Shown piece by piece: positions 50,135 to 62,103 of a DNA stretch of 64,000 nt. The notes under the pieces were generated by a model. The model did no database searches. It was given only the letters and a program-made list of their open reading frames with translations, and had not been told where the DNA came from. Every line of letters starts with the position of its first letter. Position 1 is the first letter of the stretch. The position numbers and the translations under genes are program-made. Origin of the DNA: Pelodera strongyloides (Eukaryota; Nematoda; Chromadorea; Rhabditida; Rhabditidae); NCBI GenBank assembly GCA_036852015.1, contig JAANDG010000052.1, positions 310,001-374,000 of the forward strand. Reading direction: 5' to 3'.

Positions 50135-50779
50135 AATTAACAATTACATTAATTAGCACTTATAAGTGAAATGACACCCGGATTGTGAAATATATTTTGA
50201 ACAATTTTCACGTATTCGATGCAAAATTCTGCGCCAAAAAGGACGTTTCCAAATTTCCGACACAGGATGCAACCAATCGTCAAGTAATTTTACGTTTCAC
50301 AAACCACGCACCATGCACCGCTTTAAAATATAAAACACAGGTTAAATGCGGGGGAAACCAGCTCTAAATTTCAATTTTATATAAATAAATAGTAGATTAA
50401 AAAAAGGACGAACCTCTGCCTTTCGAAGTGTGAATATTTAAATTAGAAAATAGTTTTCAACTTTGAATAAATAATAATCTTCGATAGTTCCTTGTTTCGT
50501 AACGGGCAACGGCCTACACAGGCCATCGGCCGTTCAAGTTTTGTCCTTTTTGGAGTTACGAGACGAAAAGCTGCATAAATTATAGAAGTTTGAAGGAAAT
50601 TTTTAAATCTCATTAAATCTCATTACGGGAAAATGCCAGAAAACAAAAGTGAAAAATCAGAAATTCTGAAATATAAAGAAAAAATAGTAATAAATAAGCA
50701 ATGTTACTATTAAATTTTTATTTGGAAGTTATAAGTTTGCCAATGTTACTTGCAAGTAAGGTATGAATATTAGTATTAA
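50135..50779. other. Presumed slo-1 upstream region
   Basis: AT-rich DNA between slo-1 exon 1 and the 420-bp repeat. It includes CCTACACAGGCCATCGGCCG at 50513. No exon recognised. Confidence 0.4.
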
Positions 50780-51195
50780 AGGAAAGTCACTTCAAATTCA
50801 ACTTTTTTATTCGATTTTTATTAGATGCAAGAAGATTTATAAAACAATATGCAGCCAGTAAAAAGCCACATAAAAGCGAACTCAGGGAGAGAAATCAATG
50901 AAAATGAGTTTTGGTAAATGACCGTCGCCGGTGCATATGCAATTGCCAGGGGTACTTGGAGAGTGAACAGCCTGCAGTGTTACACCTGGCGCGTGGCTTA
51001 TCACTGCAGGGTATTTATTATGAAACTCTACACGGGCAATTATAAATTACGGTGTACTAGTAAAACTCATACACAGGATTTCTCTCCCTGACTTCGTTTT
51101 GCCGTACTTTGGTGCTGGAACCGTAGTTTTCTTCACATATTTGAATATTTAATGAAAAACGAATAAAAATACGAATTTGTAGTGACCGCGATCCT
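50780..51195 (+). repeat. ~420-bp direct repeat, copy 2
   Basis: Near-identical to 45407-45831; located upstream of slo-1 exon 1, while copy 1 is in intron 3. Confidence 0.9.
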
Positions 51196-51380
51196 TTAAA
51201 GCAGTATTGTACGATTGTACCTAGTTTGGGAAATTTGCATAAGGTACGCATATCCTATGTATCTTATATCTTATGAAATTTTTTGGTGCCCGTCCGAAGC
51301 TTCCGGGGCCAAATTTCCATAGGATAAAGGATATGCGTCTCATATGCAAATTTCCCAAAATAGGTATAATACTGTTTTAA
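51196..51380. repeat. Family C-like foldback MITE
   Basis: TTAAAGCAGTATTGTACG ... inner TTTGCATAAGGTACGCATATCC and complement ... TAATACTGTTTTAA. Related to but distinct from 45832-46002. Confidence 0.8.
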
Positions 51381-51383
51381 ACA

Positions 51384-51615
51384 TCTTATTATATAAAAGG
51401 TAGCGTAATTTGCATACCGATGTGCGTTACGAAAATGCAAATTTCGTGTTCGGGTATAAAAAGAGCTTCGCAGCTCAGTATCGAAGTATGCATGTGCAAA
51501 TGTTTCCTATTATGTGAATTTCTTATGATAAGTTTGAAGCTTTGTATATAAGTATGCCCATGCTAAACCAATCATATTTCCATGTAAGTCGCCTCAGGCG
51601 GCGTTAGCCGACTGG
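51384..51615 (+). mobile_element. Short non-autonomous Helitron (232 bp)
   Basis: Starts TCTTATTATATAAAAGG and ends CGGCGTTAGCCG-ACTGG with A and T flanks, matching both ends of the 1.7-kb element at 4838-6541. A TCGCCTCAGGCGGCG hairpin region precedes the end in both. Confidence 0.87.
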
Positions 51616-52154
51616 TTTGGAAATAAAATAGCATGAATGATCATCATGGTGGCTGTAAATTTATGATTTTTAAACAACAACAATTCATCACCAGGGAAAC
51701 TGGAAGGTGGAAAGAGAAAGGGAAACTCATGAGAAATTCAGAGAGAATTTGTCGAGACAGTCGGCTGCAAAATTAGTACCCCTTTTCGTTATTCCAGCAG
51801 AATAACACCACAAAATACTAGTTCGTATCCTTAAATGAAAAGAAATCTAATGTTAGATATTTGCACCATATCTTTACAGCAGCTTTCACAATAATTAATT
51901 TGTCAGTAAAAATCAATAAATCAATAGTTAAAAGTGGGTGTGGCTTAGTGACGATAGTATCTTTGGGGGTGGGGGAGTAGAGTCAGCAAGTGAGTTGTTA
52001 TCCGGTCAGTGGGTCTCAGTCGGATAGCCTGGGTCCTTGTCTCTGAGCATCTCTGGTCTCTCTCACTCTCTCGCAGGGGCCCAACGCGGCAGGGATATAA
52101 GGGATGCCGGCGGGCAAAGGCAAAGCAACGACCGGGGATCGATAACATCGCTAG

Positions 52155-52215
52155 AAAGGGAGAGAGAGAGAGAGAGAATAGAGAGAGATATAGAGAGGGA
52201 GAGAGAGAGAAGGAA
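52155..52215 (+). repeat. GA microsatellite
   Basis: GAGAGA runs with TA interruptions. Open frames here are artefacts. Confidence 0.85.
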
Positions 52216-52326
52216 ATGGGCGGTTCCTATTTGCGAATTCACAAATTTCCCGTGCAAGATGCGAGACTAATGACGTTCGGCACAGACGCCGCACGTCATT
52301 AACATGCACCCCTTTTTCGCGCCAAC

Positions 52327-52722
52327 TTAAAGGGACAGGCCCATCAAAGTAAACCTATATTTACGAAACGTTCATAATGTATATAAAGCATTTTTATTAC
52401 AATATATACAAACCAAATTTCACCTACTTTCGCCCTCGAGGACTTTTTCCGATGTGCTCATCCTCATATGTATACCATAAAGCTGCAGACATCCAAGGTG
52501 TATATGCAAATCTAGCTCCATTTTAATTTCTTGATAAATTTGCGTAGACAGCTTCGATCTCTGCAGTTTCACGGTATACATATGATGATGAGCACATCGG
52601 AAAAAGTCCTCGAGGGCGAAAGTAGGTGAAATTGGGTTTGTATATATTGTAATAAAAATGCTCTATACACATTATGAATACGTCGTAAATATAGGTTTAC
52701 TTTGATGGGCCTGTCCCTTTAA
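52327..52722. repeat. Family D element, copy 1
   Basis: About 396 bp with long inverted ends TTAAAGGGACAGGCCCATCA ... and complement. The next ~100 bases (TATGTATACCATAAAGCTGC region) also pair, so most of it is a hairpin. Confidence 0.9.
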
Positions 52723-52953
52723 GTCGGTGGGTTTATCTTGGCTTAACAACGAGTGTAAGGTCACATGCCGTGTTTTATTTATTTTTCCATTCTACTTCAA
52801 ATGCCCCGAAGGCACATAAATTTGCATATAATACATGGGAAAACAGTTGTCCAGCATTGAATTAAAAACCACGTGTCCTACTTCGAATGTCCTGAACGCA
52901 CAGAAATTTCATGAGATTACAGATTGGAATGCAAAACCACGTGTCATACCGCT

Positions 52954-53132
52954 TTAAAGCGAAGTACCGGTCGGTCTTTAAAACACATCGTGTGCACCAG
53001 CATTCTTATGCAGCTTATTCAAATGAACATAAATTAGAGCAAAAATCGAGCTAATCGAGCAATATAGCATAAATACTCACGAATTCAGTTGCCCACATTG
53101 CGTTTCAAAAACCGGCCGGTATTTCGCTTTAA
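52954..53132. repeat. Family A MITE between two family D elements
   Basis: TTAAAGCGAAGTACCGG to CCGGCCGGTATTTCGCTTTAA. Confidence 0.85.
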
Positions 53133-53165
53133 AACAGAGCAATATACTGTTCGCTCACCACAATA

Positions 53166-53563
53166 TTAAAGGGACAGGCCCATCAAAGTAAACCTATATT
53201 TATGATACGTCCATAGTGACTATCAAGCATTTTTATTACAATACATACAAACTAAATTTCACATTTATTTGCCATTGAAAACTTTTTTCCGATGCGCTCT
53301 GCTCAAATGTATACCGTAGAGCCGCAAATAACCTTGTCGTCAATGCAAATTTATCGTGAAATTATAATGCGATTAAAATTAGCATATATAGCTTTGAAAT
53401 CTGCAGTTTTATGGTATACATTTGAGCAGAGCGCATTGGAAAAAAAGTTGTCTAGGGCGAATAATGGTGAAATTTAGTTTGTATATATTGTAATAAAAAT
53501 GCTTGATAGTCATTATGAACGTATCGTAAATATAGGTTTATTTTGATGGGCCTGTCCCTTTAA
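53166..53563. repeat. Family D element, copy 2
   Basis: TTAAAGGGACAGGCCCATCA to its complement; same interior layout as copy 1 with point differences. A diverged family D end (TTAAAGGGTCAGGCCCATTT) is at 56271. Confidence 0.9.
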
Positions 53564-54340
53564 AGGGATTGACTCGCGAAAGAACATTTTATTCTCTACA
53601 ATATATTTTCCTGGACCTGGCTATCTAATTGCCCTTACTTCCTGGTTGTGGCAACGTTCCCTGTACTTTTGACGGACATTTTTTCCGGCCAAACGTCACT
53701 TAGCGGAGTTGGTATTTCTGATGGGCCTTTCCTCTCTGTTTTCACCAAAAAGGAGACCCACTTTGGGCCCATAATGTGCCAGGTTAATGTATAGGGAATA
53801 AGTTGGAGGGGTCACGTCACACAGGAGACTGGAGGGACAGACTCTTGGAAACTTATATTAGTGAGTGAGCTGTGAAGACAGCGAAGTAATCAACTGAAGA
53901 TTTGTGATTGTCGTTGGATAATTTAGGCTATTTAGGTACGGTGTTGAAACACGTAATACTTGATTCGCAGAGATACTGCGCAGAGTAGACGATAGTTACA
54001 TGTGACCAATTGCTGGACGATGTACAACAATAATAATAATGATCGGATAACATGCAAGTGAACATACATTTGGAAGTAAAACTGACGAATGACAAACAAA
54101 AAATTACTATGAATTTTCAAAGCGTTCTATTAGCTTTTAGTGAAATCCAGAGCTTGGACATCATAAACGAACGCGCGTCATTAAATCGCGTATGAAGCAC
54201 GTTATGGATAGGAAAACGTTGCAAATGGGAGTGTGGGTGGGTCCATTCGGGACCTGGTCCCCAACATGGGTCCCTCTCTGTAATTTGGACCTCCAATAAT
54301 ACGACGGGTAATGTGTGCGACACGATTAGGCGACAAGAAA

Positions 54341-54390
<50 letters not shown>

Positions 54391-54525
54391 TTTGCTATGT
54401 CAAAATAAGATTTTTTTGTAGTTTGCCACTCCTGCTGAATTGCTTCATTTCTTTTCAGTAGCCCAATGCCCAATTGACAATGACATAACGAACAAACGAA
54501 CCAGCGAAAATTCTTTGCAATACAA
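53564..54525. other. 3' flank of the spinster gene, nothing coding recognised
   Basis: Contains a GA microsatellite at 54340-54392. No exon, tRNA or terminal-repeat element seen. Confidence 0.45.
54340..54392 (+). repeat. GA microsatellite
   Basis: Nearly uninterrupted GA run about 135 bp past the spinster stop codon in the direction of transcription. Confidence 0.92.
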
Positions 54526-57500
54526 CTACTGTACATCAATTTGCTTATCCATCGAGTCAGTGACTACTGTAGTTTTTATGACGTCATCAACTCGATTCGC
54601 ACATGCTAATTCCCTGATAAGCTCCGCCTCCTTAATTCGATCCTTGACTTTTTGAATGTCACGGAGTAGGGTGAAACATGTGAGGAGAAAGAAGACACCA
54701 CTTAAACCGAGCAAAATATCCGGGATCAAAAGCGCCTTCAGAAGACTGTAAAAGTGATCTTTCGGGGAAGAACCTCCCTGACGAATCCAGTCAGAAACCT
54801 GAAAAATAGACATTGAATATTCAGTGGCTCAGTGGTATAAGACGCTGCCTGGGGGGGACCCACGGCGGCTCGTAGTCTCGAGTTCGACACCTACCCGGAC
54901 CAGGCTGAGTATTAGAGTACATTGGTAGCAATTTGGGTTGTGGAGGAAAAGATCACAGGCTAGGATTGATAAATTAAATAGATACTGCATGCAAATTAGT
55001 GCAAAGTGCAAACCAACAGCCGGCCCCACTGTAAATCGTTACAACTTTCGCTGCTTATAGGAGTGTTTTTTCGTGCAAATGGTTAGGTGCATAATACACG
55101 GCGAGATTTCACTGAGATCCGAGTTACCAGACCTCTGCGCCCTTCTAACCAGTAACTTTCAATAACAATAAAATTTACAATGAACAATAAAACGAGCATT
55201 TTGAGTGTTTCATTCAAAAATTACCTGTCCTACAATGTATGGTCCAGCCGCATCTCCCAATAAGTGACCAAACATTATCCGCCATGCTGAGGCCACGTTT
55301 CTTCGTTGTGGAATGACGACATTCTGAAATTGGGAGGTGTGCCAAATTAGAGCGATTTTTTCATCTATAGGTTGACCGCTTCGCGCCCATCTAGTACTCT
55401 TTCCTGTTCAAACTCCGCGTCATCGCCGTACAAAATACCTGCAGTCCTGCAGCACACCTTTTGGCGATGTGCGGCAGGTGCGCCGCATTTGCGCCCCAGA
55501 CGCGCCACGGGTTCGACATATGGCGTTCGCATATCTCTGGCGACCTCGCCGCGCACCCTAGAGGAGGTGAAACTTAGCGTCATTGCGGGACGGATCAAAA
55601 TTTCCAACCACAAATACTACATAAATACGTTCTTTTTAGAAAAACAAATTCAACTCACAATCATTACTTCTGTTGCCAGCGCCCATGGGAAGGAGAGACC
55701 ACAAATCATGAAGAACACCATAATATAGGAAACTGTGATATTATTCTAAATGATTTGTATTTTAATTTTGTGTAAATATTAAAGCACAACAGGGAGCATA
55801 TTCAGTTACCGACAAAATACACACATACATGTCCACACACGTACGCACGCACGCATGCACGCACGCACGCACGCACGCGCACTCACCTAAAGTGTACACA
55901 TAACTTACTTTTATACACAGTAGTCCAGCCAAAAGGCATGGCGCACCAACAAACGCACCAATTGCGCACAAGAGCGGGTCCGCGCGAGCTGACCAGTCGC
56001 CAGGAAGGGAGATCTTTCCGGATTTCAGCGCCTAAACGATGATAGTTCCGTGAAAACTGCTCGCTCTGATTTGGCACACTTCCGGCACAATGCGCACCTA
56101 ATTTTCTGCAACCCTGGTGATTCTTCTCCAATTCTGCACGAAAAGCGTTACCCCGGCAGTAATTGTTCCAATTAGCACTCCAATTAGGCTGGCAACGCAA
56201 GTGACCGCTCCGAATATAAGGGTTATCCTGAAGATCAAGAATTGAATATTGGATATTGGAATAAATATGATTAAAGGGTCAGGCCCATTTCAAACGACAC
56301 CCCTATTTTTGATGATTCAATCTGATTCTCCATGTCAAATATACGATATTTTTCCAATTTTCAAGCGCAAGATTCATGCAGTATTCAGCAATTTACCATG
56401 GCCAGTCATACCCAACTATCTATCGCAGTTGTCACGCACCTTCGCGCTAATTGGCCAATATGCTCTATTGGGCCACCCGAAATCTCCAAAAAACAGAAAT
56501 GTACTAATACTTACTGATCCTTTTCACTGCTCGTCAAATCACTCGTCGAGTTCAACTCCTTAGAATAAGCACGTGCATTTTGAAATTCTGTTGGCGACCA
56601 CCAAGACATTGTGCCGCCCACAAAAACATTCATTGTGTTTGCGATTGTGGAGATCACAAATGTTGGACTAAAAGTATAATCTTAAAGGTTAAATCGGGTA
56701 ACGCTGGGACTCAGAGACCCCCGAAGGGGTCCCTGCAGTCCGCTCTGGTCTACCGAAGTAGTGCGCTCCAGAGATAAAGGATAAAGGTCATCTTTGATTA
56801 CGGAATGGGTAGCTAGGGCAAAATACTAAACTAGAAAACTGGTCTGTTCCTAAAGACCCTGTTTCTAGAAAAGAGAAACGAGGCATACGTAGAATACGCT
56901 CCGATATCCAAAATTCTTACTGGTGTACAGCACCCGGTAAACCGAATTTGTTGCTTTATTCGGTAAAAGCGTATCTATATTTAGCCCGTGGTGTAGTAGC
57001 TAGCGCTGCTACTCACCACACACACGATCGGGGTTCAATCCCCCGGCTAGTTGCACCGACCGGGTGTTAAAAACGGTACCAGGTGTAAACTTGGGAAGGT
57101 TTCTTGGATCAGGGCTGGTCACCCGTTACGTAATCAAAGATGGCCTACCCCTTCGGGGCCCTGAAGAACAGTCCTAACTTTAACATTTAACCTTTATGTA
57201 TCATTGGTATAAAAGAACAACAAAACAAGCTAGAGCAAGTAGAATCTAGGTAACGATCGCTCATTCGGAATGTAGCACCGTGGGTGAGTTGACTAAATGC
57301 GTTCTTTGAAACGTACTTTTTTTACAACAAACCTATGCATGAAATAAACGTGATCAGAAAAAACTTGTCCGTAACAGGGAACAAAGTGCAACAGAGGCCG
57401 TATTCACCACTCAAGGGTAAACATTTCTCTAGAGACAAAACTTTTTGAACGCATTTTTCGGGAAGGAGAGTGAGTGTGAATGCAAATTTTGTGACATAAT

Positions 57501-59246
57501 CTCGCTTTCTAGGTAAATTTTCTCCGAGAGACAGTTTCCTCCAGGGGTAAACGGAGTGGTGAATACGGCCTCAGATTAAATATTTCGAGGAGCCAGAAAC
57601 CATTTTGGAACCAGTTGGTGATCAGATTAATTGGTGACCTGTTTTCGAACGTTTTAGAAAATAAGTCACCAAGTGGTTGCCAAATGGTCTGGCTACCGAG
57701 AACACCGAGAACCGCCACCCCGCTTCCTATGTATAATCTTAGGAAGGTACTCACGTCGTCATAATATCCTTCACATCGGACCAGTACGATGATTCGTTGA
57801 CGAGTTCAACTTCTTCTTTACTAGTCTCAACCTTAATTTAATTTAAACTTAAAGCGAAATGCTAGCCCCTTTGGAAAATTTGCATATGATCAGCAAATCC
57901 TATGTATCCTATGCTAATTTTGTACGATCGTCCACGGCAATCGTACAAAATTAGCATAGGATACATGGGATTTGCTTATCATATGCAAATTTTCCAAAGA
58001 GGCTAGCATTTCGCTTTAACATATAATATAATAATTAAGTGAATGTAATTATTATATGACAATCAGCGAGAACTAGGGGATCAAGAAGGATCAAATCACG
58101 AACATAATTGGAACTCAGTTCTTACCTCATTACTCCCTCGTTTCGGCTCGTAGACGATTAGAATGAACGCGAGTAGCACCACAACACCTGTAATACGAAA
58201 AAATATTGGTCCTACGTGTGCTCACCCGCTTTCAACATTACTATATGTTTTCTGGATTAAATGCTTAAAGCCTTAACAACTCAACTGCTTTCCCTAGACA
58301 GAAAAGTAACTCTAAAGATTCCGTTTTCAGTTCCCACAACTTATCGAAAGTTGATTGCGCGTGTGCTGGTGCGATTCCCATTTTTATCAGATGCTTTACT
58401 AAGAATAGTATGCAAATTCAATAATGAACTGACCAACACAAGGTCCCACTCGTAGGCCCCACTTCCAGTCATGGGCCGCATTCGCAACATTGGACCCAAC
58501 CACGAATCCTAGACCACTAAATGGACGTTCAGAAGGAAATGAATGAAATATCAAAAGTTAACGCAAACTTCAGTTTCGTAAGCCCCCAAACACTTGAGAA
58601 ACTACATCATTGCGCACAGGCTTGGCATGCCTGTGGCCCACCCTTTGCGGATGGTCCGAACGCTCACTACTATCTCTTTTTGTAGAGACTCCACCATGTA
58701 AAGTTGTCCATATCCTCTCTCTCTCTCTCTCTCTTTCTCTTTCCATCTCTCCATCATTTTAAAGACCACTCAATTATACAGTACCTTCCAAGTCCGGTTG
58801 CTGAATAGAATATCATAAACATTTTGCTCCGACTCGGGCCAGAAAAATAATCCGCTATCATTGTAGGAGCAATGATTGAGAAACAGCCTTCTCCTATACC
58901 AACACAGCCTCGAAGAATCATAAACAAAGGAAACATCTGAAAAATTAAGTATGTCGCTTTGCTTCTAAGTTCTATTAAACCAACTAAGTACCGACAAAGA
59001 GCATGCGTCCTCTGTTCAGTAATTTCAATGCAGATTTTGCTATTTATGTTTAGTAAAGAATATCCTAAATCTAAAAAAACCTACGGTTCCCTTGCAAAAT
59101 GAAGATCCAAGAACTGCAACATTCCATATGATAAGGCCGGCGATAATCACACGTTTTCTGTTCAACCTAAAGAGTATATGGTTGTAATCACCAAGACGTA
59201 GGTCAGATCCAGATGAACGAACCGTGAAAATCGATGCAATGCGTGT

Positions 59247-59293
<47 letters not shown>

Positions 59294-59975
59294 TGTGTGT
59301 GCTGTGTACGTGTGTGTGTGTATGTGTGTATGTGTGTATGCGTGCGTGCGTGCGTGCGTGCGTGTGTGTGTGTGTGTGCTGTGTACGCGTGTGTGTGTGT
59401 ATGTGTGTGTGCGTGTGTGTCGGTGTGTGTCGGTGTGTGTGTGTCGGTGTGTGTGTGTGTCGGCGTGTGTGTGTGTCCGTGTGTGTGGTCGCAGCCTCAA
59501 TTCCTACTAAAATAATTCCAATCTCTCACCGATCTCCCAAATATCCAAAAACCGGTGCGGAAACCATATAAAATCCAAAGAAAACTGTTTGAATCGCTCC
59601 TGATTCCGCGTCATTTATATCGAAATATTTCTTGACGTCAGTTAAAACGCCTGAACTTGGAAGTGGCTTATGAACATGTTGTATCAGAAGCTAGAATTAT
59701 AGGAAATTTGTAGGTATAGGAGTTCGGCACCTGCAGCCCCACGAAAGGCGGCCCGACAACTGGTAATACGTGTACTGCCTAAATAAGCATGAACACCTAC
59801 CGCGATATAACAAAGTCCCATAATAGTATCGCAGGCATAGCAGCCCGGCAAATGGTAAGGCATGGCATAATACAATATCAGTTTAATCGTACTCACCAGC
59901 TATCGTATTTCTGTCCATAAAGCTCAATCCATTTAAAACAGTCAATACAGCTATACACAAGTGTTCACGTTGCAT
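54526..59975 (-). CDS. Spinster-family major facilitator transporter, complete 13-exon model
   Basis: Membrane transporter of the Spinster/SPNS family; relatives export sphingolipids or lysophospholipids from lysosomes and vesicles. Exons: 59897-59975, 59530-59650, 59085-59166, 58785-58936, 58440-58516, 58126-58187, 57755-57831, 56515-56667, 56152-56227, 55887-56031, 55659-55732, 55225-55323 and 54526-54798, giving 489 residues, all phases consistent. Seen: SFMDRNTIAGVLTDV at the start, FGYLGDRLNRKRVI (MFS A motif), LRGCVGIGEGCFSIIAPTMI, GLGFVVGSNV, YEPKRGSNE and HLLGDAAGPYIVGQ. The hydrophobic pattern suits 12 membrane segments. Less certain points are the start (no acceptor right before the ATG; an upstream exon is possible) and the exon 10 donor (an alternative GTAAGT 22 bases earlier breaks the frame). 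C. elegans has several spin paralogues and I cannot tell which this is. Confidence 0.92.
54828..54906 (+). pseudogene. tRNA-like sequence in spinster intron
   Basis: A-box-like TGGCTCAGTGGTATAAGACG and B-box-like GAGTTCGACACC. No clean cloverleaf, so probably a SINE or tRNA pseudogene. Confidence 0.4.
55830..55882 (+). repeat. ACGC/ACAC microsatellite in spinster intron
   Basis: CGTACGCACGCACGCATGCA and onward; ends just before the exon 10 donor at 55886. Confidence 0.85.
56685..57195. repeat. Inverted-ended element carrying a tRNA-like core
   Basis: Left part AAAGGTTAAA ... GTCATCTTTGATTACG is mirrored by right part TACGTAATCAAAGATGGCC ... TTTAACCTTTA. Inside at 56985-57062 stand GTGGTGTAGTAGCTAGCGCT and a B box GGGGTTCAATCCCC, as in a tRNA-derived SINE. 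Confidence 0.55.
57394..57572. repeat. GAGGCC...TTCACCACTC element, diverged copy 3
   Basis: GAGGCCGTATTCACCACTC / GAGTGGTGAATACGGCCTC with a different interior. Confidence 0.8.
57849..58019. repeat. Family C foldback MITE in spinster intron
   Basis: TTAAAGCGAAATGCTAGCC to GGCTAGCATTTCGCTTTAA. It ends 17 bases before exon 7 and therefore forms most of that exon's 3' splice-site region. Confidence 0.9.
58708..58742 (+). repeat. CT microsatellite
   Basis: CT run in a spinster intron. Confidence 0.9.
59241..59487 (+). repeat. GT microsatellite filling a spinster intron
   Basis: About 250 bp of GTGTGT with GTGC and GTCG interruptions. It occupies most of the 363-bp intron between exons 2 and 3; the pre-mRNA reads CA repeats. 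The Cys/Val and Thr/His open frames here are not genes. Confidence 0.97.
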
Positions 59976-62103
59976 ATTTCAATTTATATCTAGCTTAATA
60001 CAAAAATAAATCAACATGAATAAATAGCATGCAACATAATAAAAATAACAAGAAGGAAGAAAGCATAGAACATAGAAACTCTAAAATAAGACCTTTTTTC
60101 TAACAAAGAGCAAATTTTCGAGCAAACTAAACACGGAGTTATCGCAGTTCAGAAAAGACAATAAATGTTGAAAATGCGATAAAAATTGGTCTCTCCATGT
60201 GCTCTTTTTTGCAGATAAAAATGGATACTCGTCATACATATTGTTTATTTTTGAAATTTAATTTTTGTTTGTTTCGGTCAGCAGATATAGTATAAATATA
60301 GATTTACGATATGTGCGTGAATTGGGAGGTTGGGAGGTGCGCTCCGCTTGCAAACCGCGTGATAATGGCGCGAGTTCGTCGGTCAACCTTGCACGCCACT
60401 TTGCAACGACGCGGATTTTTTTACCCGCCGTTGCCGTTGACGTTGCCATTTGTACGCCAAATTTCTCATTGTTATGGCTTCTGGTCACGAGCTTGCACTG
60501 CACATACATGGCGCCACTTGCACGTTACTGTCAAATGTTTCCGCGCCGAGTTTTACAGTACTCCAAATGAAACACTGCGAAACTTTTGCACACGTTTACC
60601 AGTGAAGAGCACGTTTACGTCAAGCTGACATAAAACAGAAGCAGGGGAGAGAATAAGAAAATAATCCATTGTTTTCTGATAAGAAGCGGAAGCGAGCTCT
60701 ACAACCAGATTACGCTTCCTTTATTGAAGAAAAACCGCTTGCTTTATAATACACAAGTTTAAACCCACCTCTACAAGAGAACTGTTCTACGCCTAAAATA
60801 CACTGTGAGCCCATTTTATATACGAGATACTTTGCGCTTCCTGGCCAGGGATATACGTAGGCGCGGTCTAGTTGGACGGAAAACGAAAAAAAAAATTTTT
60901 CCGTGCATAGCGTGTGCAAAGTGAGAGACGTAGACACGTTTTTTTTCGTTTTCCGCCATATCGAACATTGAGCACCCTATGGCATATTGAGCATATTTTC
61001 TTTCGGTATGCTGAAACAACCAATGAATGTCCCTGACTATGATGTGGCCTGCCCGGTGTAGGGGTCGAACCGCCGACCAGTATGGTATGCCCACATACGC
61101 TGCTCAAAATGGCGCCGCAGACAACTTCGCCACGTGCCCCAACTTGAAGTTCAACTTCAAAAGCAAAAGAAAAAAACATTTTCACTGAACACCGTTAAAT
61201 ACAATTATAACACTTAATTTGTAGTTCATTTATATCACGTTATTCGCTAAACAAAGTGAAAAATAAGCATAATAGGCATAGCTCCCCGTAGTGAGTAAAT
61301 GAGAGTCAAAAGGTATTAAAAAATAAATCAACTGGATTGAAGTTACGTATTTAATTTGCTAAGGACAGTAAAGAATGCTAAGGACAAAGGACTACAAACG
61401 TACAAACCACATATAAAATTATAATAAAACCGATCCCTAACCGATAACTTTTAGGATTAGCCAAAATTATTACATTGCAAGACGTTTAAATCACATATAT
61501 GTAAAAATAATTATGCTACAAGCTACAAGTACCAGTCAGACCTAAAATTATGACAAATTAAGTAAGGAAGAAACAATTATAAGTATGTGCATTAGTAGGG
61601 TATGTAACAATTAAGTTGAAATGCACGTTCGGTTTTTCTAAGAAATATCAATGAAATCAAGACTATCAAATTTTAAATCTAGAGAAACTTCATAGTACAT
61701 TATTTATATATAAAAAATATATAAAGCAGAAGGACTAAATAGCTTATCACACCTCACAGATTCATACGCAAAAAAATAACCTTCATATCACACAAGATTT
61801 TCCTCTAAGGGAACTAAACTAAAAGGTTTTGACCTCAATTTATAAGGGAGTTTCCAAGTACGCTGAAAATTTACCGTATCTTGGACTACACGAGAATTTT
61901 TTTTACTTTTCATATTATATATGCAGGTTTCGTGCAGAAATACGGTAGTATTGACAGAATCACACTGAATTTTTGGGATACTTGGAAACCCCATAAACCT
62001 CATTTTTTGCACGCTCATTAGTCTAGAAATAGCGTTCGACGAAAAGATTAGCTTGTTTCCGAAAACCCACCGTTCATTTTGAAAACAAGCGAGACAATCC
62101 ACT
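59976..62103. other. Intergenic region between spinster and PAPS transporter genes
   Basis: AT-rich, no exon recognised. 60330-60600 has CTTGCACGCCACTTTGCA-like words reminiscent of the 1.2-kb repeat. 61033-61095 (minus) holds a B-box-like GGTTCGACCCC. 62290-62370 carries a TTTGCATATAATACATG ... CACGTGACATACCGC segment also seen near 52820-52950. Confidence 0.45.

Noticed and set aside
59162..59571. Long open frames rich in Cys/Val or His/Thr on both strands
   Set aside because: They are translations of a GT/CA microsatellite inside a spinster intron and have no independent gene signals.
60311..60628. 105-residue ORF with Cys/His-rich segments
   Set aside because: Overlaps a GC-rich patch resembling the 1.2-kb repeat; no splice context and another frame is equally open.
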